Source of the DNA: Bacillota bacterium
GTDB taxonomy: Bacteria; Bacillota; UBA5301; Bu52
Reading direction: 5' to 3'
DNA length: 35,564 nucleotides
Assembly: GCA_014896355.1 (NCBI GenBank)
Contig: JADBKO010000010.1
Coordinates: 1-35,564 of the forward strand
The position numbers and the translations under genes were made by a program. Positions 14,886 through 22,206 of the stretch are shown piece after piece (position 1 is the first letter of the stretch; each line of letters opens with the position of its first letter). Under the pieces are notes generated by a model. It was not told the DNA's origin. It made no database searches and saw only the letters and a program-made list of their open reading frames with translations.

Positions 14886-16787
14886 TTAACTTGCCTTTCT
14901 GCACACGGAAAGCAATACCTGTAGAATCTGTGCCGCACCATCCTCGTTGTTCGCCGGAGCCACAAAATCCGCAACCTCCCGGACCTGGAGGCCGGCATTG
15001 CCCATGGCTATGCCCAGGCCGGCCCACTGCAACATGGCCATGTCGTTGGTGTCATCTCCCAGCGCCGCCACCTGCTCTGGATGCAGACCGAAAAGTTGCG
15101 CCACAAATGCCAAACCGCTGCCCTTCGATACGCCGGCAGGGAAAACCTCCAAGCCCCATGTCTCCCGCCCCGGCTCCCCGTAAACCAACACCTCCAAGGG
15201 CCAGGAGCGCCGCTGCAGCTCCTCTTGCAAACGGCGGATATCCTCCTCCGGCTCCAGAAAAAGAATCTTCAACGGCGGGCCGGGCAGCTGGTCTGCCAAG
15301 CCCGGGATCCGTCCGAACGAAGAAAAGCCGGCGAAGTACCCGTGATGCCGCTGGCTCCAGGGAAGGGAAGCTTCCGTGACGATCCCGTCTCCCTGGAAGA
15401 AATTCTGGCGCACGAACGGATGCAACCCCAGCTCCACCCCGAGCCGGATAATCTCCCGGGACAGCTCCAGAGGCAGATGGTGCAGCACCAACGGCCGGCC
15501 GGAAGGCAGGTCATAGATGACCGCTCCGTTCAGCAAAATCAAGGGTTGGTCCGGGCGGATGTCCCAGGCAAAGGCGCTGGTGGCTGCCAGCGACCTCCCC
15601 GTGGCCAAGACCACCCGGACGCCGCAGCGGCGCAAAGCCTGCACGGCCGCCACAAGAGCGGGAGTAGGACGGCTTTGCGGGTCCAGGGCTGTGCCGTCCA
15701 GGTCCAGAGCCACCAGACGAATGGGAGCAGGCCTCGCCTCCAGCCATTCCTGCAACGCCTGCAGACCGGGGCCCGGCGCAGCCTGGCCGGGTTGGCGGGA
15801 CTCTTCAGAAGCCAGCCTCTGCGGCATGGCAGAGGATGCATCGGAGACTGTGTGTACATCGCCGGCGCTGACGGCCACCGCCTCGCCGGACTCCTGCCGG
15901 ATCACCAGGCGGCCCAGAAGGTCCACGTCCTCAGCCCGGCCCCGCAGCGGCAGGCTGCCCAGCTCGGGTGCGGCACCTGGAACCGGGGCCGCCGGGACCA
16001 GCTGCACATACTGCCCCAAGGTGCTCAGATGCCGGCAATAGCAGCGGCGGAGTTCTTCCACCCGCCCGTCCTGCAGCCTGCCGTACTGCTCGCCCAAACG
16101 GACAAGCAGGCGCTCTTCCACCAGGGGCAACGGCACGTCGTGGCCGAGGCACTGCCGCAAGGAGGTGGCGGCATCCCGGAGCGCAGGAGGGAAATCCTCG
16201 GGGCGCTGGCGAATGTTGATACCGATTCCCAGGACCACCGGTGTATCGCCCTGGCCGGGGACGGATTTTTGCTCCGCCAGGATACCCGCGATTTTTCTGC
16301 CGCCTGCCAGGACGTCGTTGGGCCACTTCAGGGTCAAAAACGAAGCGCCGGAGAACTGGGCATTACAGGGACCACGGGCAGCCAAGCGCCGGAGGGTGTC
16401 CTGGCCGCCGCCGGACCCGGCGCCGGGACCTCCGCCCATGCGCCATAGATCCTCCAGCGCCTGCAAAACGGCCAGAGCGGCCATGGCGCCGATCCAACCC
16501 CTCTGGGCCGGATCCAGCCGGGGGCGCAGGATCACACTGAGCCACAATCCCTGGCCGGAACCGGACTCCCACCGGCGGCCCTGGCGGCCTCGTCCCTGGG
16601 TTTGGCTGTTCGCCACCACCACGGCGCCTTCCGGTGCCCCCTGTTCCAACCAGCGCCAAGCCTCGCTGTTCGTGGAATCCACCACCTCCAGGAACCGCCG
16701 TGGATGCCCCAGCCGTGCAGCAGTCTGGCCCGGGCCCTGCTCCCGGAATGTGTTGGAAGGAGTGCGATCGTTTTCCATGTCCACCAT
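14886..16787 (-). CDS. Biotin-protein ligase fused to a Cof-type HAD phosphatase
   Basis: A two-enzyme fusion of 633 residues. Residues about 30-320 are a biotin-[acetyl-CoA carboxylase] ligase: FLEVVDSTN, the biotinyl-AMP loop QTQGRGRQGRRW (63-74), LKWPNDVLAGGRKIAGILAEQ near 153-173, VLGIGINI, and an SH3-like C-terminal domain. It lacks the N-terminal DNA-binding domain of repressor-type BirA. After an Ala/Pro-rich linker, residues about 355-630 are a HAD hydrolase with ALDLDGT (motif I), ATGR, a cap domain, SKGSGL and GDDTNDMAML (motif IV), as in Cof/YidA sugar-phosphate phosphatases. The frame is continuous, so this is not two adjacent genes. The ATG at 16787 has AAAGGA just upstream; a GTG at 16784 or ATG at 16778 is possible. 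Its 5' end overlaps the divergent GNAT gene. Confidence 0.88.
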   Translation of the reverse strand: MVDMENDRTPSNTFREQGPGQTAARLGHPRRFLEVVDSTNSEAWRWLEQGAPEGAVVVANSQTQGRGRQGRRWESGSGQGLWLSVILRPRLDPAQRGWIGAMAALAVLQALEDLWRMGGGPGAGSGGGQDTLRRLAARGPCNAQFSGASFLTLKWPNDVLAGGRKIAGILAEQKSVPGQGDTPVVLGIGINIRQRPEDFPPALRDAATSLRQCLGHDVPLPLVEERLLVRLGEQYGRLQDGRVEELRRCYCRHLSTLGQYVQLVPAAPVPGAAPELGSLPLRGRAEDVDLLGRLVIRQESGEAVAVSAGDVHTVSDASSAMPQRLASEESRQPGQAAPGPGLQALQEWLEARPAPIRLVALDLDGTALDPQSRPTPALVAAVQALRRCGVRVVLATGRSLAATSAFAWDIRPDQPLILLNGAVIYDLPSGRPLVLHHLPLELSREIIRLGVELGLHPFVRQNFFQGDGIVTEASLPWSQRHHGYFAGFSSFGRIPGLADQLPGPPLKILFLEPEEDIRRLQEELQRRSWPLEVLVYGEPGRETWGLEVFPAGVSKGSGLAFVAQLFGLHPEQVAALGDDTNDMAMLQWAGLGIAMGNAGLQVREVADFVAPANNEDGAAQILQVLLSVCRKAS

Positions 16788-17331
16788 GGTTCCTTTCTGG
16801 CGGGTAGGGTTGGCGGTGCCGGAAGACAGCCCGGCCATTGCGCGCCTGCTCTCTATGATCATGGCACAGCATGGCTGGCCGGTCAACACAGAGCGGGTGG
16901 CGGAGACCATCCGCCACGTCTTCGCCCATCCGGAACAGGCACGCTTTGTGGTGGCCTACCGGGGGGACCCAGGCAGTAGGGCCCACAGCGGCCGGGGTTG
17001 CGCCAGCGCCGTGTCCCGAAGCCCGGCCCCGGACGACCAGCCGGCTGCTTCGTCCCGCTACGTGGGAGGCATGCTGACTCTGGTCCTGGCATACAGCACC
17101 TGGGATGGGGCGCCCATCGCCAGCGTCGATGATCTGATCGTGGACCCGGCGGAGCGGGGGCAGGGGTTGGCCACGAAGCTCCTGGCGTGGGCAGCGGATT
17201 ACGGCCGGGCTCAAGGCTGGTCCAGGTTGGAGCTGAATGTGGAGCTGAACAATGCCACGGCCCGACGGCTGTATCAGCGGTTTGGCTTTACGCGCCAGAC
17301 TCGCGCCTTGTACGTCTATTCCTTGCGCTGA
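16777..17331 (+). CDS. GNAT family N-acetyltransferase
   Basis: Acetyl-CoA dependent acetyltransferase of 184 residues; the substrate is unknown. The fold is clear: VGLAVPEDSPAIARLLSMI at the N-terminus, then IASVDDLIVDPAERGQGLATKLLAWA with the acetyl-CoA loop RGQGLA. LELNVELNNATARRLYQRFGF follows near the C-terminus. An Arg/Ser/Pro-rich insertion (about residues 66-90) separates strands of the core. GGAAGGAG lies 14 bases before the ATG at 16777; another in-frame ATG at 16786 is an alternative. It is divergent from the biotin-ligase fusion, and the two coding starts overlap by about 11 bases, leaving no intergenic space for promoters. Confidence 0.85.
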   Translation: MSTMVPFWRVGLAVPEDSPAIARLLSMIMAQHGWPVNTERVAETIRHVFAHPEQARFVVAYRGDPGSRAHSGRGCASAVSRSPAPDDQPAASSRYVGGMLTLVLAYSTWDGAPIASVDDLIVDPAERGQGLATKLLAWAADYGRAQGWSRLELNVELNNATARRLYQRFGFTRQTRALYVYSLR

Positions 17332-17442
17332 GAAACAGCCGCGCTTGCCTTGGTAGGACCCGCTCCTCCCGCGCCTCCCCCGGCGCAGGGCAGCGGGACA
17401 CAGCACCCCTCCTGTGCCGGCCAGGGGCGCCTCGGCCGGGTC

Positions 17443-17814
17443 TCAGCCCATGCCGCCGGCCTGGCGCAACAGCTCGGCGGCCCGCTCGGCCTCCTCGTCG
17501 CTGTCCACCACCGCGGTGACCATGAAATTGCGCCCGGTCACGCCGTTGGGATAAGGAGTCATGCCGCTGGCGGAGGTGCTGTTGGCCAGGAGCGGGCCGG
17601 CTTCCGAATCGGGCCCGATGGACGCATTCAGAACCAGATCGGCCAAGCCGGACATTCTGCCGGTGCCCGGATTCATCCGCTGCTGGATTCCGTCGCCCGG
17701 ATAGCGTTCCACATGGTCCACGGAGACGTCCTGAAATCCGGCTTCCCTCAGGCGGGAAGCGGCTTGGCGGGCTTCCGGCTCCATGGCGAAAAAGCCCAGG
17801 ACAGACCGGGGCAA
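17443..17814 (-). CDS. Small protein of unknown function with two alpha/beta half-repeats
   Basis: A 123-residue protein that I do not recognise. It has an N-terminal half SVLGFFAMEPEARQAASRLR followed by EAGFQDVSVDHV, and a C-terminal half NFMVTAVVDSDEEAERAAEL followed by LRQAGG. Both read as a beta-strand, a helix rich in Glu/Ala/Arg, then a turn, like the ferredoxin-like or YflT-type stress proteins. The middle is Gly/Asn/Ser-rich. The TTG start is supported by GGGAGG 9 bases upstream. It has no signal or membrane segment. A 7-bp hairpin (17848-17869) lies in its leader. It is downstream of another small gene on the same strand and probably co-transcribed. Confidence 0.62.
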   Translation of the reverse strand: MPRSVLGFFAMEPEARQAASRLREAGFQDVSVDHVERYPGDGIQQRMNPGTGRMSGLADLVLNASIGPDSEAGPLLANSTSASGMTPYPNGVTGRNFMVTAVVDSDEEAERAAELLRQAGGMG

Positions 17815-17898
17815 GGCAATCGGCCTCCCATCGTCGGTGTTGCGCCGCAGAGGCCCGTGTCCGCCTCTGGCAGCCCGAGTATAGATTGCCCGCGAAAC

Positions 17899-18207
17899 CT
17901 AGTCGAATTCGATGATTTTGCCGGAGGGGAATATGAGACGTGCGATGCGGCCTCCCTGCCACACGATCTTCACGTCATCGGCGGCGGAAGGCAGATAGCC
18001 CTGGTCCGGGGACACGCGCACCCGCACGTTGCCTGCCCCGGCAGGGGCGGGCACCATAGGCATGGCGCCGGGATGTGCGGCGGGTCCAGTGGCGGCTGGA
18101 TTCGGCTCTGAACGGACTTCTGCCGCTTTGCGGGCATTTTGGAGCGCCCGGCTGGCGGGCTTCTGCCGCGCCGTGCGGCGGGAATGGGCCCAAGGCTCAA
18201 CAGACAC
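17899..18207 (-). CDS. Small basic protein of unknown function
   Basis: A 102-residue product with no recognised family. The first half is Arg/Lys/Ala-rich and probably disordered. The C-terminal 40 residues (VRVRVSPDQGYLPSAADDVK and WQGGRIARLIFPSGKIIEFD) look like a small beta-barrel or beta-hairpin module. The GTG start at 18207 is chosen because GGAAGGGGG lies 7 bases upstream. Starting at 18252 would put the start almost at the predicted transcription start. A promoter with a perfect TATAAT lies at 18268-18296. It precedes the other small gene by 84 bases. Confidence 0.55.
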   Translation of the reverse strand: MSVEPWAHSRRTARQKPASRALQNARKAAEVRSEPNPAATGPAAHPGAMPMVPAPAGAGNVRVRVSPDQGYLPSAADDVKIVWQGGRIARLIFPSGKIIEFD

Positions 18208-18226
18208 CCGGCTGCCCCCTTCCTCG

Positions 18227-18254
18227 AGATAATGCCAAAAAGATAATGCCAAAA
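18227..18254 (-). repeat. Perfect 14-bp tandem duplication in a leader
   Basis: AGATAATGCCAAAA occurs twice in direct tandem (18227-18240 and 18241-18254, plus-strand sequence). It lies between the promoter at 18268-18296 and the ribosome binding site of the small basic protein gene. It may be a recent slippage event or a duplicated regulatory element. Confidence 0.85.
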
Positions 18255-18267
18255 AACCAACAATCGC

Positions 18268-18296
18268 ATTATACCATGCCCGGCGCCGCCGAACAA
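18268..18296 (-). promoter_or_regulatory. Predicted sigma-A promoter of the two small genes
   Basis: On the minus strand a perfect TATAAT (18273-18268) is preceded at 17 bases by TTGTTC (18296-18291), a three-of-six match to the -35 consensus. The start of transcription would be near 18261, giving a leader of about 55 bases that contains the tandem 14-bp duplication. Confidence 0.6.
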
Positions 18297-18321
18297 CAGG
18301 ATGGGGTCCAACGGCACCAGG

Positions 18322-19047
18322 CTAGATCCGGGCCAGGAAATCGTCGCAGGCAGCCAGGACTTGCGGGAGAACAGCCACCGAAGCGCGCCAGTCCCCCGGC
18401 ACCTCCAGGGAGTGGTTCAGGCCGGGAAACACGCGCCATTCCACGCCGCGTCGCCCCAGGGCAGCCTGGATATCGGGGTCTGAATAGAACGGATCTGCCG
18501 TTCCGATTACTGCCAACGCGGGAGCGGCGCCCGTATCCTCCGCCACGGCCCGTGGTACCGGGGTCAACAAAATGAGCGAAACCGCCGTTCCGGACGGTTT
18601 TCCCGGCGCCGCGCCCGCGCTGGCGCCGGGGCCGGGGCGGGGGCCGGCATCGGTTCCGGCCGTCGTCCGCCGGGCCAATTCCACGGCCAGCGGGGTGCCC
18701 AGGGATTTACCGACGAAACAGAAGCTGCGATAGCCCGCCAGCGTGGAACCCACCACGGCCAGGGTCTCGTCCTGCAGCCTGGGAAGCCCGGATCTGTCCA
18801 GCCGCACGCCGGCAGCCTGAAATCCGTACTGCACGCTGAAAACATCATACCCGCGCTGGAAGCCCATCTTGCGGACGTAGTCCAACACAGGCCGGTCTGC
18901 GGAATAATACTCTCCCGGCAGCACCACCATGAGCTTGTCTGCAGCCCCATCCCGGTGGCGCATGAGCAGATTGTGCGTCTCAACCCCCCAGGAAGACGGG
19001 GCCACCTGCGGCAGATATTCCACAGCCTCCACCGTTTCCGTTGCCAT
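18322..19047 (-). CDS. Alpha/beta hydrolase family protein
   Basis: A 241-residue predicted serine hydrolase of unknown substrate. KLMVVLPGEYYSADRPVLDY near residues 38-57 gives the first strands and oxyanion region. FVGKSLGT (111-118) holds the nucleophile serine in a Gly-Lys-Ser-Leu-Gly elbow. VIGTADPFY supplies the acid and GLNHSLE the histidine. A Gly/Pro/Ala-rich loop interrupts the fold after the elbow. The ATG at 19047 is chosen because CAGGAGGTG lies about 6 bases upstream and the upstream part of the open frame is not protein-like. It has no signal peptide. It follows the rlmD-type gene by 50 bases on the same strand and is probably co-transcribed. Confidence 0.78.
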   Translation of the reverse strand: MATETVEAVEYLPQVAPSSWGVETHNLLMRHRDGAADKLMVVLPGEYYSADRPVLDYVRKMGFQRGYDVFSVQYGFQAAGVRLDRSGLPRLQDETLAVVGSTLAGYRSFCFVGKSLGTPLAVELARRTTAGTDAGPRPGPGASAGAAPGKPSGTAVSLILLTPVPRAVAEDTGAAPALAVIGTADPFYSDPDIQAALGRRGVEWRVFPGLNHSLEVPGDWRASVAVLPQVLAACDDFLARI

Positions 19048-19097
19048 GCACAGCACCTCCTGAAGCAAAGCCTCATTTCCCTGATTTTGCCGACCCT

Positions 19098-20627
19098 TCA
19101 GGGGCAATCTTCTCGCCGCTGGCCTTTTTGAGCCTGCTGCCTGACCACCAGCGCCACCGCTTCCACATGGCTCGTCTGCGGAAACATGTCCACAGGCTGC
19201 ACCTGTACGGCGGCGTAGCCCAGTTGGGCCAGGCGCGCCAAATCCCGGGCCAAGGTGGCAGGGTAACAGGAGACGTAAACCAGCCGTTGTGCCCCCAAAG
19301 CAGCCAAAGCCTGCAGCACCGGCGGACTGCACCCAGCCCTGGGCGGATCCACCACGGCTACGGCGGCCCGCACCCCTTCCTGCTGCAGCGTGGGCAGGAC
19401 GTCTTCCACAGCCCCGGTGCGGAATTCCACGTTTTCCACCCGGTTCAGGCGGGCGTTGGCCCGGGCGTCTTTCACGGCCGCCGGCACCACCTCCACACCG
19501 TAAGCGAAACGGGCCTGCCTGGCCAGGGCCAGGGTGATAGCCCCCACGCCGGCGTAGGCATCCACCACTGTCTCCGACCCGCTCAGCCCGGCAGCCCGCA
19601 GGACCTGGCCGTACAACACCTCTGCCTGGACCGGGTTGACCTGAAAGAAGCTGGCGGCGGAAACGTAAAACGAAAGCTTCCCGGCGCCCGGCACCTGCAG
19701 CTGGTCCACCAGCCGGTCGCAGCCCCGGATGGGCACTGTCTGCCGGCCCAGGATCACGTTGCCGGGCTGGGGGTTGATGTTCTGCACCACCCCCACCACC
19801 GGGGGTGCGGCTTCCATGAGTTCTGCGGCCAGCTGCTCCTTGCGCGGTACGTCGGGGCGGGTGGTGACCAGACAGACCAAGGCCTGGTCCCCGCTGCTGT
19901 TGGAACGGATCAGCACATGCCGGATGAGGCCGCGCCGGCTGCGCTCGTCATAGGGCTGCCAGCCGTAGCGGGTGAGCAGGGAGCGCACGGCGGCAGCCAC
20001 CTCGTTGTTGAGAGGGCTTTGGATGTAGCAGTGATCCGCCGGGACCACCCGGTGGGAGCGGGCCTCAAAGCATCCCAGGGCCACGGCGGGGCCCCGGCCG
20101 GCCTGCGCCGGCGGCACCAAGGCCACAGGATATTGTACCTTGTTGCGGTAATGGAAGGGGTCCGCCATACCCAGGGTGGGAAGCACGGGCACCTGCCGCA
20201 GGCCGCCGATGCGCTCCAGGGCGTCCACCACCTGGCGGCGTTTCCAGGCCAGTTGCTCCGCGTAGCGCAGGTGCTGCAGCTGGCAGCCGCCGCAGGCGGG
20301 AAAAAGGCTGCAGACCGGCTTCTGCCGCCCGGGGGCTGGGGCAAGGATCCGCTCCAGGCGGGCGGTGGCATAGTTGCGGTGAACGGTGAGAACGCGCGCC
20401 TGCACAGTCTCCCCCGGCAGGGCCTGATCCACGAACACGGCCAGGCCCTGCACCCGCCCCACCCCTTGCCCCGCGTGGTTGAGGCCGGTCAGGGTGATTT
20501 CCACTTCCTGGCCGGGCCGCACCGGCGGACGGAGGCCGGCGCGGGAGTCCGGTCCGCCCTGCTCCTCCGGGCCTGCTTTTGGGTCCGGCATGGGCTGCGA
20601 ATGGTTCGGAGTTGTCTGGCGTTCCAT
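19098..20627 (-). CDS. rlmD: 23S rRNA (uracil-5-)-methyltransferase, RlmD/RlmCD type
   Basis: SAM-dependent methyltransferase that makes 5-methyluridine in 23S rRNA. The 509-residue protein has an N-terminal TRAM RNA-binding domain (about 38-95) and 4Fe-4S cluster cysteines in VCSLFPACGGCQ (106, 112, 115) with a later cysteine in PADHCYI. The SAM motif is VVDAYAGVGAITLAL, followed by AVVDPPRAGC, the catalytic cysteine in LVYVSCYPATLARDL, and the terminal MFPQTSHVEAVAL. The ATG at 20627 has GGAAGGA 9 bases upstream; the longer upstream frame is not conserved. TrmFO-independent tRNA m5U activity cannot be excluded from sequence, but the iron-sulfur motif favours rRNA. Confidence 0.9.
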   Translation of the reverse strand: MERQTTPNHSQPMPDPKAGPEEQGGPDSRAGLRPPVRPGQEVEITLTGLNHAGQGVGRVQGLAVFVDQALPGETVQARVLTVHRNYATARLERILAPAPGRQKPVCSLFPACGGCQLQHLRYAEQLAWKRRQVVDALERIGGLRQVPVLPTLGMADPFHYRNKVQYPVALVPPAQAGRGPAVALGCFEARSHRVVPADHCYIQSPLNNEVAAAVRSLLTRYGWQPYDERSRRGLIRHVLIRSNSSGDQALVCLVTTRPDVPRKEQLAAELMEAAPPVVGVVQNINPQPGNVILGRQTVPIRGCDRLVDQLQVPGAGKLSFYVSAASFFQVNPVQAEVLYGQVLRAAGLSGSETVVDAYAGVGAITLALARQARFAYGVEVVPAAVKDARANARLNRVENVEFRTGAVEDVLPTLQQEGVRAAVAVVDPPRAGCSPPVLQALAALGAQRLVYVSCYPATLARDLARLAQLGYAAVQVQPVDMFPQTSHVEAVALVVRQQAQKGQRREDCP

Positions 20628-20866
20628 GACCACGGTTCCTTCCATTCTGGCGCCGCACGTTCTTTCTGCGCCGCAACCAGCCTTTTCCAAGAGAGGAACC
20701 GGCTGCCGGTTGTAGAAGAGGCTATACAGAACATCGAAAAGACCGGGAAACCGGCGTCTCTGCGACCTTGGCACCGGTTTCGCGGACACGCGCCGACAAA
20801 ATCCGCCTTGGCCCCGCGCATTGTGCTGCGCCTTCAGGGGCGGCCAGGGCGCGGATTCGGGGGTCG

Positions 20867-22123
20867 ATGCTGGACATGCTTGCAAACTTGTGCAAGACTG
20901 TGGTGTTGTACAAGCTGGCCCTGGTCGCTGTGATCGTCGCCGCTTTCGCCAGCTTGGCACCGGTTGCCGGCGCCAAGCCCGCGGAGGGCCCCACCCCGGC
21001 GGAGAATCCTGCGCCAACTCTGAATGCCGCAACCGATACGGCGGCCAGCGCCGCGACCGGCGCCACGTCCAGCCCTGCGGCCGCGGACTCCGTGAACATC
21101 TTCGGCCCCGGGCGCGCAGTCCAGCAACCGCCTCTGGTCGCGGGAAGCTTCCTGCAGCCCTTTGCCAATCCGCATTTCCCCAAGCCCCTGCTGGACTGGG
21201 ACCAAACCCGCTGGGACCAGGAAATCCAGGCCATGCAATCGGCTGGCATGCACATTCTGGTACTGCAGTACACTGGCTACAACGGCGCCAGCATCTACCC
21301 CTCCGCCCTGTGGCCCCAGGCGACCCCCGGCGATCAGGTGGACAGGCTCCTGCGGGCGGCCGATGCCGCCGGATTCCAGGTCTTTCTGGGGCTGTCCCTG
21401 TCGGACTCTTGGTGGCGCGGCCGCAACGATGACGAGTACCTGCGCGGCGAAGCCCTGCGCCTGGTTTTGCAGGCCATGGAGCTCTTGACGCGCTATGGCG
21501 CGCACCCGTCCTTCCAGGGATGGTATATTCCCCATGAAATCGTGCCCATGGGCGCCTGGCGGGAGGAGCCGCAACGCCAGCGCCTGGCGGATTTTCTCCG
21601 CCAGGTCACCAGCGGGATCCGCCTCTTCGACCGCCGGCGGCCCATCGCCATCGCCCCTTATTTCATCCCTGCGGCGCTGGGGCCGGCCCCCTTCAAGGCT
21701 TGGTGGGCCAAGACCCTCCAGGAGGCAGGCGTGAACATCGTCATGCTCCAGGACGGCGTAGGCCGCGACGGCCATGCCGCCACCACGTCGGTGGACGTGC
21801 CCGTCTACTTCCGCCTGATGGCCGAGGCTGCCCGTGCCGCCGGCGTATCCCTCTGGGCGGACATCGAGGTCTACCGCGAGACCAGCCCCGACCCGCAGTG
21901 GCGGGCCACAGCCGGCCCTTGGGGCCAGCTGCAGGAGCAAATGCAGGCGGTGGCGCCGTTCGTGGACCGCATCGTGGTGTTCGAGTTTGCCCGGTTCATG
22001 AGCCCGCTGGCGCCGGATCCCAACGCCCGCGCCCTGTACCGGCAGTATGTGGACTATTATCACCAAACGGTGGCGCCGGGTGGGATGGCCCGCATCCCAG
22101 ACCGCTCTGCAGGGCGCGAGTGA
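20867..22123 (+). CDS. Exported DUF4434 family protein (TIM-barrel, glycosidase-like)
   Basis: A 418-residue protein with an N-terminal membrane or signal segment (about residues 12-33, LYKLALVAVIVAAFASLAPV). An Ala/Thr/Pro-rich linker of some 60 residues follows, then a DUF4434 domain. The latter starts VAGSFLQPF, with WDQEIQAMQSAGMHILVLQY, GFQVFLGLSLSD, FQGWYIPHEI, GVNIVMLQDG and ADIEVY typical of a beta/alpha barrel. The substrate is unknown; DUF4434 proteins sit near glycoside-hydrolase superfamilies and an extracellular sugar-related role is inferred. The start is uncertain (ATG 20867 or 20876, weak ribosome site). It is divergent from rlmD across 239 bases in which I see no strong promoter. 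Confidence 0.78.
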   Translation: MLDMLANLCKTVVLYKLALVAVIVAAFASLAPVAGAKPAEGPTPAENPAPTLNAATDTAASAATGATSSPAAADSVNIFGPGRAVQQPPLVAGSFLQPFANPHFPKPLLDWDQTRWDQEIQAMQSAGMHILVLQYTGYNGASIYPSALWPQATPGDQVDRLLRAADAAGFQVFLGLSLSDSWWRGRNDDEYLRGEALRLVLQAMELLTRYGAHPSFQGWYIPHEIVPMGAWREEPQRQRLADFLRQVTSGIRLFDRRRPIAIAPYFIPAALGPAPFKAWWAKTLQEAGVNIVMLQDGVGRDGHAATTSVDVPVYFRLMAEAARAAGVSLWADIEVYRETSPDPQWRATAGPWGQLQEQMQAVAPFVDRIVVFEFARFMSPLAPDPNARALYRQYVDYYHQTVAPGGMARIPDRSAGRE

Positions 22124-22156
22124 TGCCGTCACCGCCAGGGTCGGCGCAGGGCAGGG

Positions 22157-22186
22157 GCAGGTGCCCGCGCCGGGCGCGGGACCTGC
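22157..22186. terminator. Strong GC hairpin between convergent genes, possible bidirectional terminator
   Basis: GCAGGTGCCCGCGC pairs with GGCGCGGGACCTGC (one bulged G), giving a 13-bp stem with a tiny loop. It sits between the stop of the DUF4434 gene and the stop of gatB. Neither strand has a T-run after it, so it would be a non-canonical or Rho-assisted terminator at best. Confidence 0.5.
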
Positions 22187-22206
22187 CTGCTCCGCCTCCG
22201 TGTAGA

